NCBI RefSeq assembly: GCF_004345005.1
Contig: NZ_SMMX01000005.1
Coordinates: 62,001-126,000 of the forward strand
Source: Extibacter muris
GTDB lineage: Bacteria > Bacillota > Clostridia > Lachnospirales > Lachnospiraceae
Direction of reading: 5' to 3'
Length of the DNA stretch: 64,000 bases
Positions 55,147 through 64,000 of this stretch are shown here, piece after piece. The notes under the pieces were generated by a model. The model ran no database searches. It saw only the letters and a list, made by a program, of their open reading frames with translations, and was not told the origin of the DNA. Position 1 is the first letter of the stretch, and every line of letters starts with the position of its first letter. The position numbers were made by a program, and so were the translations under genes.

Positions 55147-56914
55147 ACATACGCCAAAGTGTACTCCGGCTGATTCCCAGTCGTTTGGCGGTTTTTTCTT
55201 TATTTCCTTTTTCTTGCTCTAATACAATTTGGACAATCTGATTGTTCATTTCGTCCAAAGTAAGAGAAAGATCAAATCCATGATTCTTGCCGGATGTCTT
55301 TTCGTCCGGTTCATTAGCAAGTACATTTTTCACATCTTCGTAAGATATATAAGGTGTTTTTGTGATAATAACAAGTTCTTTGATTACATGATGCAGCTGA
55401 TCTAAGTTATTAGGCCAAGAGAATGCAAGCATCAGATCTTTTGCTTCGGTTTCAAAACCAATGATCTGTTTTCCTGTAGAGACATTCATCCGGTGGATGT
55501 ATAAGGCGGTGATACTTGGAAGATCCTGAATGCGTTCACGCAGTGGAGGAAGTCGTAGTGTCAGACAGGATAATTTGTTCTCCAGATAAGTCCGGCAGAC
55601 TTCTGTCTGGTCGTTCTCTCTGGAGTTCAGAATCAGGGAGAAAATCAGACGATTCCTTTTTGCCAGGTCTGAATTATCTATATAATTAAAAAGCCCCTCC
55701 AGTTGCACTTTTGATAATGAGCCGGGATTCTTGATGTAGATTGTTGTGTTGACATTGGTAAATGGAGAACTGTCGCTGTTCATTAGAGCGTTCCATTTAC
55801 GTTCGCCCATAAGTTCACAGTTGATGATATAAAGCGGGTAGGAACTGTAATTCCCGGTTTCGTATAAATGTTTGGCGATTTTATCTTTGCCTGTGCCATT
55901 TTCTCCGACAATCAATACGGGAAGTGTACTTTTGGAGTATTTCTCGATCATATGTGCGGTATTCCCGACTTTATGAGAACTACTGTATTCATTGGCGAAA
56001 CCATCTCCTTCCTGATCTAAACTGTTATAGATCGTGAGACCCATATCATCTTCAGAAAGGATCGCAGCCTGCTGATGAATCGTGATCGCTGTATATTTCT
56101 GGTCTTCGTAGTAAATATGCCGGTTGCTTAGAATATAGATTTGGTCTCGGATTTGTCTGGTCACAGTCTGATCCGGGACTTTTAGGAATGCTTTCAGGTA
56201 AGTTTCTATCAGATTCATAAGGGTGGTATTCTCCTCATCAACAGACAGGCTGGAGAACCACAGGGTTCCTGCTGGGTTGAAGATGAGAAATTCTCGTTCT
56301 TCGCCGGTAAGGAGTTCTTGGAACAAATCTTTTTGTTTGTGGACATGTTCGGAAGAGCGTACCAGTTTCACGGCTTCATCTATTGCGGAAGTGATACTTT
56401 CTGTACCAGATGAGATCAGGATAGAATTCATGCCAAGTTTCTGCGCGGCTTTAGAGCCGACCATATCGCAAAGGACAAGTGTGCATCCCTCCTTCTGTGC
56501 CTTACGCAGTGCCGGAACAGTATCGGTCTCATTGGTAAATGTAATGATATCAATATCGTACTGTAACAGGTCACAGAGTACTTTGGAGCAGTTTGTTATG
56601 GCAGAGAAGCCGGCAATGATGAATTTGCCGGAGTAATTCTCGGCAAGTTTGATGGTGCGCAGTACGTCATAGACGGAGATGGGGATGTCAATAACCGGAA
56701 GTTCTACATTCGAGCGGATCAGTTCTGCGGTACCGCCACGGGATATGATGACGTCATAATTATTGTGGGCAAGCTCTACTGCAATTCGTTTCCCGGTATC
56801 CAGGTCTCCGGTCTGTACAGTCATGCGGATATCGTCACGGGATTGTGCAATGGCAGAGATGGCATCCGCCATGCCTTCGTACGGTGCCACTGCAAGGATT
56901 TTGGTTTTCTGCAT
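55136..56914 (-). CDS. PrpR-N-type regulator with degenerate AAA domain
   Basis: 592 residues: PrpR N-terminal sensor (about 1-190; ISRGGTAELIR, GFSAITNCSKV), a PAS-like linker, an AAA+ domain (about 305-520) and a Fis-type HTH (566-592; KTAKRLGISRSTLWRML). Walker A is present (GENGTGKD, 337-344), as is LPPLRERIQDLP. The GAFTGA loop is replaced by SSPFTNVN and the Walker B acidic pair by IYIKNP, so it should not drive sigma-54 open-complex formation. Divergent from the acid-sugar operon, which it most likely controls. Confidence 0.87.
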   Translation of the reverse strand: MQKTKILAVAPYEGMADAISAIAQSRDDIRMTVQTGDLDTGKRIAVELAHNNYDVIISRGGTAELIRSNVELPVIDIPISVYDVLRTIKLAENYSGKFIIAGFSAITNCSKVLCDLLQYDIDIITFTNETDTVPALRKAQKEGCTLVLCDMVGSKAAQKLGMNSILISSGTESITSAIDEAVKLVRSSEHVHKQKDLFQELLTGEEREFLIFNPAGTLWFSSLSVDEENTTLMNLIETYLKAFLKVPDQTVTRQIRDQIYILSNRHIYYEDQKYTAITIHQQAAILSEDDMGLTIYNSLDQEGDGFANEYSSSHKVGNTAHMIEKYSKSTLPVLIVGENGTGKDKIAKHLYETGNYSSYPLYIINCELMGERKWNALMNSDSSPFTNVNTTIYIKNPGSLSKVQLEGLFNYIDNSDLAKRNRLIFSLILNSRENDQTEVCRTYLENKLSCLTLRLPPLRERIQDLPSITALYIHRMNVSTGKQIIGFETEAKDLMLAFSWPNNLDQLHHVIKELVIITKTPYISYEDVKNVLANEPDEKTSGKNHGFDLSLTLDEMNNQIVQIVLEQEKGNKEKTAKRLGISRSTLWRMLKK

Positions 56915-57064
56915 AAATATTCCTCCTGGATTGTCAATAGTAAGTGTTTTGTCTGGAAATAGAACATAGTGTTTCTATATTCTGTCTCAAAAATCATTTC
57001 ATAGGCAAGTATATTATTATGATAAATTGAAATGTTTTAAAATGCAACAAAAATATTAATAATG

Positions 57065-57173
57065 GTTTCGAAATTAAACAATATTTAATAAAAACTAAAT
57101 TGTAGATTGCTGCAAATAGCAGTATGATATAGAAAATTAAAAAATAACTTGTAAATGTTTCGAAATTAAACAA
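57065..57173 (+). promoter_or_regulatory. Acid-sugar operon promoter flanked by 17-bp direct repeats
   Basis: Identical GTTTCGAAATTAAACAA at 57065-57081 and 57157-57173, 92 bases apart. Each contains GTTT-N7-AAAC dyad symmetry. Between them lie TTGTAG (57100-57105), 17 bases, TATGAT (57123-57128). The second copy abuts the ribosome site. No sigma-54 -24/-12 element is seen. Confidence 0.75.
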
Positions 57174-57183
57174 AGGAGGAAAA

Positions 57184-58338
57184 ATGAGTTATCAGATTAA
57201 AATACCACCATATACATGCGGAGGAGAAGGATGTATTGAAAATGTACCGGCAATCATCGAGAAGGAACGTGTAAAGAAGATAATAGTCTTTACAGATAGA
57301 GGTATCAGAACAACCGGTCTTTTGGATGTGCTGACAAAGATTCTTGATGGAGTAGATGTAGAATATCAGATATTCGATGATCTCACTCCTGAACCGGCTT
57401 ATCAAGATGTAGAAAGAGTAATGGATGAGGCGGCGCGTTACGAAGGTGACTTCATTATTGCAATCGGTGGAGGAAGTGTTATGGACGCAGCAAAACTCTG
57501 CAGCGTATTAAAAGGAGCGCCTTACACAGTGAAAGACCTTTTGGAAGATCCTGCAATTGCTAAGAAACAGATTAAGACACTTATGATCCCGACAACCTGC
57601 GGAACCGGATCAGAGGCAACATGCAACGCCATTGTAGCAATTCCGGAAGAACAATCAAAGAGGGGAATCGTTAATGACGATATGATTCCGGATTATGTAT
57701 TCCTCGATCCCCAGATGATCAAGAGACTTCCAAAATCCATTATCGCTGCAACAGGCGTTGATGCACTGGCTCATGTGGTAGAGTGTTTTACATCTAAGAA
57801 AGCGACACCATTCTCCGATACATATGCAATGGCAGGAGCAAAACTGATTTTTCACAACATCAGAGAAGCCTACAATGACGCTGACAACATGGAAGCAAAG
57901 AACAATATGATGCTTGGAGCATTCTACGGTGGCGTTGCGATTGCAGGAAGCGGCACAACAGCAGTACATGCACTGTCTTATCCATTAGGCGGCAAATACC
58001 ACATTGCACACGGTGTATCCAATGCGATTCTTTTTGCACATGTGATGGATTTTAACAAAGATGCATGCAAAGACAGACTTGCGCTGTTATGTGACGGAGT
58101 ATTTCCGGAATTTTCAACTAAGAGTGTTGACGAGAAAGCTGATTACATGATCGAACAGATTGCCGGTATCGTGAAAGTTACGAATATTCCTACAGACCTG
58201 AATGAATTCGGTGTGAAGATGGAAGACCTTGATTTCCTTGTACAGGCAGGAAGTGATCAGAAGAGGCTTCTGGTAAACAACATGAAAGAACTTTCAATGG
58301 ATGACATAAGAAACATTTACCTGAAAGTATTAAGATAA
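57184..58338 (+). CDS. Iron-containing alcohol dehydrogenase
   Basis: 384 residues of the Fe-ADH family: NAD site GGGSVMDAAK, TTCGTGSEAT, metal-binding GVDALAHVVEC and HALSYPLGGKYHIAHG. Reduces an aldehyde or oxidises an alcohol with NAD(P). First gene of the acid-sugar operon with AAAGGAGG upstream; a likely role is to reduce an aldehyde released by the DapA-family aldolase. Exact substrate unknown. Confidence 0.9.
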   Translation: MSYQIKIPPYTCGGEGCIENVPAIIEKERVKKIIVFTDRGIRTTGLLDVLTKILDGVDVEYQIFDDLTPEPAYQDVERVMDEAARYEGDFIIAIGGGSVMDAAKLCSVLKGAPYTVKDLLEDPAIAKKQIKTLMIPTTCGTGSEATCNAIVAIPEEQSKRGIVNDDMIPDYVFLDPQMIKRLPKSIIAATGVDALAHVVECFTSKKATPFSDTYAMAGAKLIFHNIREAYNDADNMEAKNNMMLGAFYGGVAIAGSGTTAVHALSYPLGGKYHIAHGVSNAILFAHVMDFNKDACKDRLALLCDGVFPEFSTKSVDEKADYMIEQIAGIVKVTNIPTDLNEFGVKMEDLDFLVQAGSDQKRLLVNNMKELSMDDIRNIYLKVLR

Positions 58339-58370
58339 GCAGATTGATTTACAAAGAAAGGAATTTGAAC

Positions 58371-59414
58371 ATGGCAAAGAAACCGATTATAGGAATTACA
58401 ATGGGTGACCCTGCAGGAAACGGATCAGAGATCTCGGTAAAAGCACTTGCCGATTCATCAATTTACGAGAAATGCAATCCGATTATTATAGGTGATGCGA
58501 ACTGTATGGAGAAAGCAGTCAGGATCCTCGGTAAAGAAGATGAGATCAAGATTCGTGTAGTAGAAGATGTAAAAGATGCATTGTTCCGGTTCGGAACGAT
58601 TGATGTCTATGATATGAAACTGGTAGATATCGAAAAGCATATGTATGGTAAAGTTTCCAAAATGTGCGGAGAAGCAGCTTTCCAGTATGTTGTAAAAGTT
58701 ATCGAACTTGCAATGAAGAACGAGATCGATGCAACTGTTACCAATGCGATCTGTAAAGAGGCTATCAACATGGCTGGCCATCATTATTCCGGACATACAG
58801 AGATTTATGCAGATTATACACATACAAACAAGTATACTATGATGCTTGCACATGGCGATTTAAGGGTTGTGCATGTATCTACCCATGTATCTCTCAGGCA
58901 GGCATGCGATAAAGTCAAGAAAGACCGTGTGCTTGAATGCATCAGAATTGCCAATAACGCATGTAAGGCAATCGGGCTTAGGGAACCGAGGATCGGAGTA
59001 GCCGGATTGAACCCACACTGCGGAGAAAATGGTATGTTCGGTACAGAAGAGGTCGAAGAGATCCAGCCAGCAATCGACGAGGCAATGGCAGAAGGAATCA
59101 ATATTCCGGAAAAGAGACCGACGCCTCCGGATTCTATTTTCTCAAAGGCAATCGGCGGATGGTATGACATTGTAGTTGCAATGTACCATGACCAGGGGCA
59201 CATCCCGCTTAAGGTTGTTGGATTTCAATATAACAAGGAACTGAAGAAATGGGATGCTGTATCAGGTGTCAATGTTACACTTGGTATTCCAATTATCAGA
59301 GTTTCCGTAGATCATGGAACAGGATTCGATCTTGCAGGAACAGGAGAATGCAACCCAATCAGCCTTGTGAACTCTATTGATTATGCTATCCGGCTTGCAG
59401 AAAACAAACAATAG
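58371..59414 (+). CDS. pdxA2: PdxA2-like 4-phospho-acid-sugar dehydrogenase
   Basis: 347 residues of the PdxA family (GITMGDPAGNGSEIS, TNAICKEAINMAGHHYSGHT, MYHDQGHIPLKV, SVDHGTGFDLAGTG). ATG 58371 follows AAAGGAA. True PdxA serves vitamin B6 synthesis. Next to a DUF1537 kinase, PdxA2 enzymes instead oxidise and decarboxylate 4-phospho-D-threonate or -erythronate to dihydroxyacetone phosphate; context favours this. Confidence 0.88.
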   Translation: MAKKPIIGITMGDPAGNGSEISVKALADSSIYEKCNPIIIGDANCMEKAVRILGKEDEIKIRVVEDVKDALFRFGTIDVYDMKLVDIEKHMYGKVSKMCGEAAFQYVVKVIELAMKNEIDATVTNAICKEAINMAGHHYSGHTEIYADYTHTNKYTMMLAHGDLRVVHVSTHVSLRQACDKVKKDRVLECIRIANNACKAIGLREPRIGVAGLNPHCGENGMFGTEEVEEIQPAIDEAMAEGINIPEKRPTPPDSIFSKAIGGWYDIVVAMYHDQGHIPLKVVGFQYNKELKKWDAVSGVNVTLGIPIIRVSVDHGTGFDLAGTGECNPISLVNSIDYAIRLAENKQ

Positions 59415-59429
59415 CAGGAGGAAAAAGAC

Positions 59430-60692
59430 GTGGTAAAACTGTTAATAATAGCTGACGATTTTACCGGTGCTTTGGATACAGGAATTCAGTTTAAAAAATG
59501 TGGAATCAGTACCCAGGTTTTTACTAAAACCAAATTAGAGAATAGTGAAATTAAAACTGATACAGAAGTTCTTGTAATAGACAGTGAAACAAGACCATTG
59601 TCAAAAGAAGAGGCTTATCTCCAGGTGAGAAAAATTACGAGTTGGGCGCTTTCCATGGGCGTTGAGATCATTTTTAAGAAAACAGATTCTGCGCTCAGAG
59701 GAAATATCGGAGCAGAACTGAAGGCCGTTTCCGATGCGGCAGGAGAAGCATCAGTATTCTTTCTGCCGGGTTATCCTGATATTCACAGAATTACAAAGAA
59801 CGGAACACATTATATTGATGGCGAATTGTTAGAGAATAGTGTGTTTGGCAAAGATCCATTTGAACCAGTAAAAAGGTCGTACATACCGGATATCATCCAT
59901 GACCAGAGTGATATCAGCGCAGTGAATATCCTCGTCGGGGAGGAACTCCCGGAGACGGGGAAGAATATAGCGGAGATCATCGTATGTGATACGGTCAGCA
60001 CGGAAGATATCGATAAAAGACTGGATGAGATGGCTGAAAAAAAATGTTTAAAACTGATGGCAGGATGTGCAGGACTGGCAGACAGACTGGTTGAAAAACT
60101 TGAGTTCAACCGGAAAGAGAAGATGCGGTTCAGAAAAACAGACAGTATGTATGTGGCATGCGGAAGCATGAACAAAATCACAGAAAACCAATTGGACTAT
60201 GCGGAGAAGAACGGCGGATTCGCAAGAGTCCATCTGTCAATGGAGCAGAAACTGATGCCTGAATATTATACAACAGCGCAGGGAAAAAGTTTTATGAATG
60301 AAATTGTAGAACTTTGCAGGATGAAGAAAAAAGTGATTGTGGATACATTTGATCTGGATGATTCGAAAGAACAGTTTATGAGAGAGCATGAGATCAGACC
60401 GAAATCGGTACGATTTAGAATCTCAGATTCTCACGGGTGTATCGTGAATGAGATTGTCCGTCATAATGTGGATGTTACCATTTTGATGACAGGTGGCGAC
60501 ACCCTGATGGGCTATATGAAACAGATTGGATGTACACAGATAGAACCACTGTGTGAGATCGAGCAGGGAGTTGTAGTTTCCAGCATCGAGTGTGGCGGAA
60601 GATTTGTGCAGGTAATTTCAAAATCAGGCGGATTCGGAACGGAAGACATCATGTGCCGGATCGCTGAAAAAGTAATAAATAAAGAATCATAA
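59430..60692 (+). CDS. Four-carbon acid sugar kinase (DUF1537)
   Basis: 420 residues: N-terminal IIADDFTGALDTGIQF and FKKTDSALRGN, and C-terminal MTGGDTLMGYM and ISKSGGFGTED motifs of the OtnK/DtnK family, which phosphorylates threonate, erythronate or related acids with ATP. GTG start 59430 after AGGAGG. Directly follows the PdxA2-like gene, the standard pairing. Confidence 0.92.
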   Translation: MVKLLIIADDFTGALDTGIQFKKCGISTQVFTKTKLENSEIKTDTEVLVIDSETRPLSKEEAYLQVRKITSWALSMGVEIIFKKTDSALRGNIGAELKAVSDAAGEASVFFLPGYPDIHRITKNGTHYIDGELLENSVFGKDPFEPVKRSYIPDIIHDQSDISAVNILVGEELPETGKNIAEIIVCDTVSTEDIDKRLDEMAEKKCLKLMAGCAGLADRLVEKLEFNRKEKMRFRKTDSMYVACGSMNKITENQLDYAEKNGGFARVHLSMEQKLMPEYYTTAQGKSFMNEIVELCRMKKKVIVDTFDLDDSKEQFMREHEIRPKSVRFRISDSHGCIVNEIVRHNVDVTILMTGGDTLMGYMKQIGCTQIEPLCEIEQGVVVSSIECGGRFVQVISKSGGFGTEDIMCRIAEKVINKES

Positions 60693-60720
60693 TATTTCAG
60701 CAATGAAAGGAGAACTTATC

Positions 60721-61629
60721 ATGAAAAAAGTGAAACTGAAAGGAATCATTACACCTATCTTAACACCAATGAAAGAAGATGAAAGTGTAAACACAGAGGA
60801 ACTTCGTAATCAGATTGAGCGTCTGATTGACGGCGGTGTACATGGTATCTTTCCATTTGGAACAAATGGCGAGGGATATATCTTAAACGAGAATGAGAAA
60901 GTGGAAGTTCTTGAAGCAGCTATCGATCAGGTAAAAGGAAGAACTCCGGTTTATGCAGGATCAGGATGCATCTCTACAGCAGATACCATCCGTATGAGCA
61001 AGAAAGCCGAACAACTTGGAGCAGATGTGCTTTCAATCATTACACCAAGTTTTGCGGTAGCATCGCAGAAAGAGTTATATGATCATTATGTAGAGGTCGC
61101 AAAACACGTAGATACACCCATCGTACTTTACAACATTCCTGCACGTACAGGGAACAGACTTCTTCCAGAGACGGTTGCAAAACTTGCCAAAGATGTAGAT
61201 ATCATCATTGGTGCAAAAGATTCAAGCGGTGACTGGGAGAACTTAAAAGCATACATTCATATGACACAGGATCTGGACAAAGATTTCTATGTATTGTCAG
61301 GAAATGATTCGCTGATCCTTCCATCTCTGCAAGAAGGTGGGTTCGGCGGTATCGCAGGATGCTCTAATGTATATCCTCATGTATTATCTTCTATCTACAA
61401 CCTCTTCAAAGAAGGAAAGATCGAAGAAGCAGAGGCGGCTCAGGAGTCCATTGCAAGTTTCCGTGCAGTATTCAAATACGGCAATCCAAACACTGTAGTT
61501 AAGAAAGCGGTTGCAATGCTTGGATATCCTGTAGGAGAATGCCGTAGACCGTTTAATTATCTGTGTACTGAAGGTGTTGAGGCGTTGAAGGAAGTATTGA
61601 AAGAAAATGCTGACAGAGGTATGAACTGA
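60721..61629 (+). CDS. DapA-family aldolase/synthase
   Basis: 302 residues, TIM-barrel class I aldolase: GVHGIFPFGTNGEGYIL, Tyr in LYNIPARTG and Schiff-base Lys in IIGAKDSSGD. ATG 60721 follows AAAGGAG; ATG 60703 precedes that site. Not needed in the described DUF1537 plus PdxA2 route, so it suggests a 2-keto-3-deoxy acid is also cleaved here (to pyruvate plus an aldehyde). Housekeeping dihydrodipicolinate synthase is less likely in this operon. Confidence 0.85.
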   Translation: MKKVKLKGIITPILTPMKEDESVNTEELRNQIERLIDGGVHGIFPFGTNGEGYILNENEKVEVLEAAIDQVKGRTPVYAGSGCISTADTIRMSKKAEQLGADVLSIITPSFAVASQKELYDHYVEVAKHVDTPIVLYNIPARTGNRLLPETVAKLAKDVDIIIGAKDSSGDWENLKAYIHMTQDLDKDFYVLSGNDSLILPSLQEGGFGGIAGCSNVYPHVLSSIYNLFKEGKIEEAEAAQESIASFRAVFKYGNPNTVVKKAVAMLGYPVGECRRPFNYLCTEGVEALKEVLKENADRGMN

Positions 61630-61700
61630 TTTGTAACATATTTGAAATAGCAGGCATTCGCAATATGCCAGTTAAAAATAAGAAAAGTGAGGAATGAAAC

Positions 61701-62690
61701 ATGAAATTCGTAATGACACAGGCTGTGTGCCCGGAAGGTCTTCAGATGCTAGATGGTGTCGCAGACATTTACGTAGCGGATGACCAGGATCCGAACAACT
61801 ATCTGGACGAGATGAAAGATGCAGACGCCCTGATCGTAAGAATTGCTCAATGTGATGGACATGCAATTGAGAATAGCCCGAACTTAAAGGTAATCGGACG
61901 TACCGGTGTTGGATATGATTCTGTAGATGTGAAGACGGCCACCGCACATGGTATCCCAGTAGTTGTTACACCGGGAGCCAATAACAGAAGTGTGGCGGAA
62001 CATGCAGTAGCAATGATGTTTGCGCTTTCCAAGAATCTCGTAGAGGCGCAGTGGGAAATGTGCAGAGGCAACTGGGAGATCCGTGGAGCCAGGAAAGCAT
62101 TCGAACTGGAAGGCAAGACTGTCGGAATCTTAGGACTTGGAGCAATCGGACGTGAGACAGCGAAGATCTGTGAAGGATGCGGAATGAAAGTGGCGGCTTA
62201 TGACCCGTTCTTGTCCAAAGAAAAGGTGGAAGGATTCGGAGCAGAATATTATGAGAATTATGAAGATCTCTTAAAAGCAAGCGATGTGGTATCCATCCAT
62301 GTACCACTTACAGATGAGACAAGAAATATGATCGCTAAGGAACAACTTTCCGAGATGAAAAAGACAGCACTTATCATTAACTGTAGCCGTGGCGGAATCA
62401 TCAACGAAGTTGATTTGGTAGACGCATTAAAGGCAGGAGAGATCGCAGGGGCAGGAACAGACGTATTCTGTAATGAACCTCCGCAGACCGGTGATCCGCT
62501 TATGAACTGCCCGAATCTGATCGTAAGTCCTCATTCGGCAGCACAGACAAGAGAAGCAGTAATCAAGATGGCTCAAATGTGCGTGAAAGGATGCCTGGCA
62601 GTAGCAGAAGGTAAGAAATGGCCATTCGTAGCAGATAAGTCAGTATATGATCATGAAAAATGGAAAGATGCTGAATGGGCTGAGGTATAG
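61701..62690 (+). CDS. D-isomer 2-hydroxyacid dehydrogenase (SerA-like)
   Basis: 329 residues: NAD site ILGLGAIGRETAKICEGCG, catalytic Arg in NCSRGGIINE, Glu in DVFCNEPP and His in SPHSAAQTRE. Reduces a 2-keto acid or oxidises a 2-hydroxy acid. Within the acid-sugar operon it could oxidise the substrate or recycle a keto acid; no ACT domain, so not classical SerA regulation. Confidence 0.88.
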   Translation: MKFVMTQAVCPEGLQMLDGVADIYVADDQDPNNYLDEMKDADALIVRIAQCDGHAIENSPNLKVIGRTGVGYDSVDVKTATAHGIPVVVTPGANNRSVAEHAVAMMFALSKNLVEAQWEMCRGNWEIRGARKAFELEGKTVGILGLGAIGRETAKICEGCGMKVAAYDPFLSKEKVEGFGAEYYENYEDLLKASDVVSIHVPLTDETRNMIAKEQLSEMKKTALIINCSRGGIINEVDLVDALKAGEIAGAGTDVFCNEPPQTGDPLMNCPNLIVSPHSAAQTREAVIKMAQMCVKGCLAVAEGKKWPFVADKSVYDHEKWKDAEWAEV

Positions 62691-62809
62691 AGATTAAGGA
62701 GATTATGAGAATCGTAAAAATTCTGTAAATACAGGAGAGATGATAGAAGTAATTTTCAGGTTAGAAAAACAAGAGAGAAAAAATACGTGGGGAAACGGAG
62801 AAGAAAACT

Positions 62810-64000
62810 ATGAGTTCAAGTATTATAGCAATTATAATTGCGGCAATCACAATTGTATTGTTCATGTGGAACAAACTTCCGATGAGTGCTGTAGCAATGG
62901 GAAGTTCAGTAGCAATGGGAATTTTTATTCCCGAAATGGATCTGTCTGCAGTATATGCTGGATTCAGTGCACCAGGATGGGCAATGGTAGTCGGCATGTG
63001 TATCGTAAGTGCTGCGCTTTTTGAGACCGGTGTTGCACAGGATATCGGTGAAAAGATTGGAAATTCGTTTCTGGCAAAGACTGAACGTAGGTTTATCGTA
63101 ACAGTAAGTGCAGTATGCTGTCTGATGTCAGCATTCATGAGTAACAATGGAACCGTTGCTATTTGGATGCCATTGATTGCAGTTGTAGCAGCAGGATCAA
63201 GCGGACGTATCCGTTCTAAGATGGTCATCTTCCCGGCAGGTACAGCGGCCATCATCGGAGGTGCTTGTACATTGGTTGGTTCAACATCGCAGCTTGCAGC
63301 AAATGCGGTACTTCAGGGATATGAAGGATACAAAGACGGTATGGGAATGTTCGATATGACAAAGATCATGCTCCCGGCAGCCGTTGTACAGGTTGTTTTC
63401 TGGGGGACAATCGGATACACATTATTGAAGAAAGTTCTGAAACCAGAAAGCCCGGACTTCAATGAAGGAAATATGTATGCAGATGCGCCAGCAGTAGAAG
63501 AAAAAGCAGCAGAAGATCCGGTAGTTAAGCAAAAAGGTCATATCGCAGCATTTACAATGCTGCTTTGCATCTTCCTATTCGTAGCAAGTGGATTTGCGCC
63601 ATTTAATAAATGTTTTAACATCGGTGTTATCGGTATGTTAGGTGCAGCAATTGTTCTTGGAACCAGATGTATTTCGGTAAAAAAAGCATACTCGGATCTT
63701 CCTTGGGACGTACTGATTACAATCGGTGGTATCGGCGGACTTGGAACAGGTCTTGACGTATCTGGTGGCGGAGCCCTTATCGCTAACGGAGTGCTGAATC
63801 TCTTTGGTGGAAAGAATGCGTCTGTAGTTGTTCTTACAATCGTAATTGCAGTATTAACAAGTGTACTGACAAATTTTATGTCAAACAACGCAACAGCAGC
63901 TATGTTGAGTCCAATCGCCATCGCAATGGCACTGGGACTTGGAATCAGCCCTCTACCGTGGGTAATCGTAATTGCAGCTTGCTCCAACCTGGCAATTGCA
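62810..64000 (+). CDS. SLC13/DASS-type anion permease (3' end outside window)
   Basis: Frame open from ATG 62810 to the last base, 397 residues, no stop. Around ten membrane segments and two inverted-repeat tips with SNNGT / LVGSTSQ and SNNAT, the Na+/substrate motifs of the DASS/CitMHS group. GGAG 9-12 bases upstream. Probably imports the carboxylate that the operon degrades. Confidence 0.85.
   Translation, partial: MSSSIIAIIIAAITIVLFMWNKLPMSAVAMGSSVAMGIFIPEMDLSAVYAGFSAPGWAMVVGMCIVSAALFETGVAQDIGEKIGNSFLAKTERRFIVTVSAVCCLMSAFMSNNGTVAIWMPLIAVVAAGSSGRIRSKMVIFPAGTAAIIGGACTLVGSTSQLAANAVLQGYEGYKDGMGMFDMTKIMLPAAVVQVVFWGTIGYTLLKKVLKPESPDFNEGNMYADAPAVEEKAAEDPVVKQKGHIAAFTMLLCIFLFVASGFAPFNKCFNIGVIGMLGAAIVLGTRCISVKKAYSDLPWDVLITIGGIGGLGTGLDVSGGGALIANGVLNLFGGKNASVVVLTIVIAVLTSVLTNFMSNNATAAMLSPIAIAMALGLGISPLPWVIVIAACSNLAIA

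Noticed and set aside
57065-57173. CRISPR-like repeat unit
   Set aside because: Only two copies, promoter and leader lie between them, no cas genes; an operator pair explains it better.
58371-59414. Vitamin B6 biosynthetic PdxA
   Set aside because: Operon partner is a DUF1537 kinase and no other pdx gene is nearby; catabolic PdxA2 is more likely.
62740-63024. 94-residue frame at the start of the permease gene
   Set aside because: Out of frame with the clear SLC13-type protein starting at 62810.

Overview
The window reads as chromosome from a gut Lachnospiraceae-type Firmicute (Clostridium cluster XIVa relative). Strong GGAGG ribosome sites, the gdpP-rplI-dnaB block, lipoprotein sugar-binding proteins, YesMN two-component systems, a pyruvate formate-lyase locus and a GH112 phosphorylase locus all fit. 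Most genes have balanced-to-GC-rich codon use. Two stretches (about 14.6-18.5 kb and 49.0-55.1 kb) are visibly AT-richer and look acquired.

Layout. 0-3.4 kb: a DUF4143 ATPase cut by the window edge, a shortened acetyltransferase, a decayed AraC gene and a cytidylate-kinase-like gene. 3.8-14.35 kb: a galacto-N-biose/lacto-N-biose locus with GH112 phosphorylase, CBM9-like protein, AraC regulator, an ABC importer (binding protein plus two permeases), nucleotidyltransferase, N-acetylhexosamine kinase and GalE. Together they would import the disaccharide, phosphorolyse it to Gal-1-P plus HexNAc and feed both into central metabolism. 14.8-18.3 kb: AT-rich cassette with AbrB, DUF998, GntR (YtrA type), ABC ATPase, ABC-2 permease and three very small genes, ending near tRNA-Val(GAC). 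18.7-27.4 kb: YesM/YesN two-component genes divergent from an LsrB/RbsA-type ABC importer that ends in a SIS-domain isomerase.

27.5-34.3 kb: AraC-GyrI regulator, then gdpP, rplI and dnaB, an unknown protein and a frameshifted zinc-ribbon protein. 34.5-38.1 kb: ferredoxin, pflA and a pyruvate formate-lyase split in two: a large subunit without the glycyl-radical end and a separate 80-residue glycyl-radical protein. 38.3-48.98 kb: orphan sugar-binding lipoprotein, a broken C45/phospholipase-B-like hydrolase gene, mutS2 with an OmpR/histidine-kinase pair, a protease-dead HtrA-like protein, a YhaM-like exonuclease and RlmD.

49.1-55.1 kb: acquired, partly ruined island with a STAND-like NTPase that has lost its Walker B segment, a RhuM-family protein and an IS3 remnant fused to an IS110 remnant. 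55.1-64.0 kb: an acid-sugar catabolic locus with a PrpR-type regulator whose AAA domain is degenerate, then Fe-dependent alcohol dehydrogenase, PdxA2-like dehydrogenase, DUF1537 kinase, DapA-family aldolase, 2-hydroxyacid dehydrogenase and an SLC13-type permease running off the window. A 17-bp sequence is repeated exactly on both sides of its promoter.

The strongest candidates for something undescribed are the acid-sugar locus with its atypical regulator and repeats, the split pyruvate formate-lyase, and the STAND/RhuM island. All calls come from reading the sequence; no database search was run.
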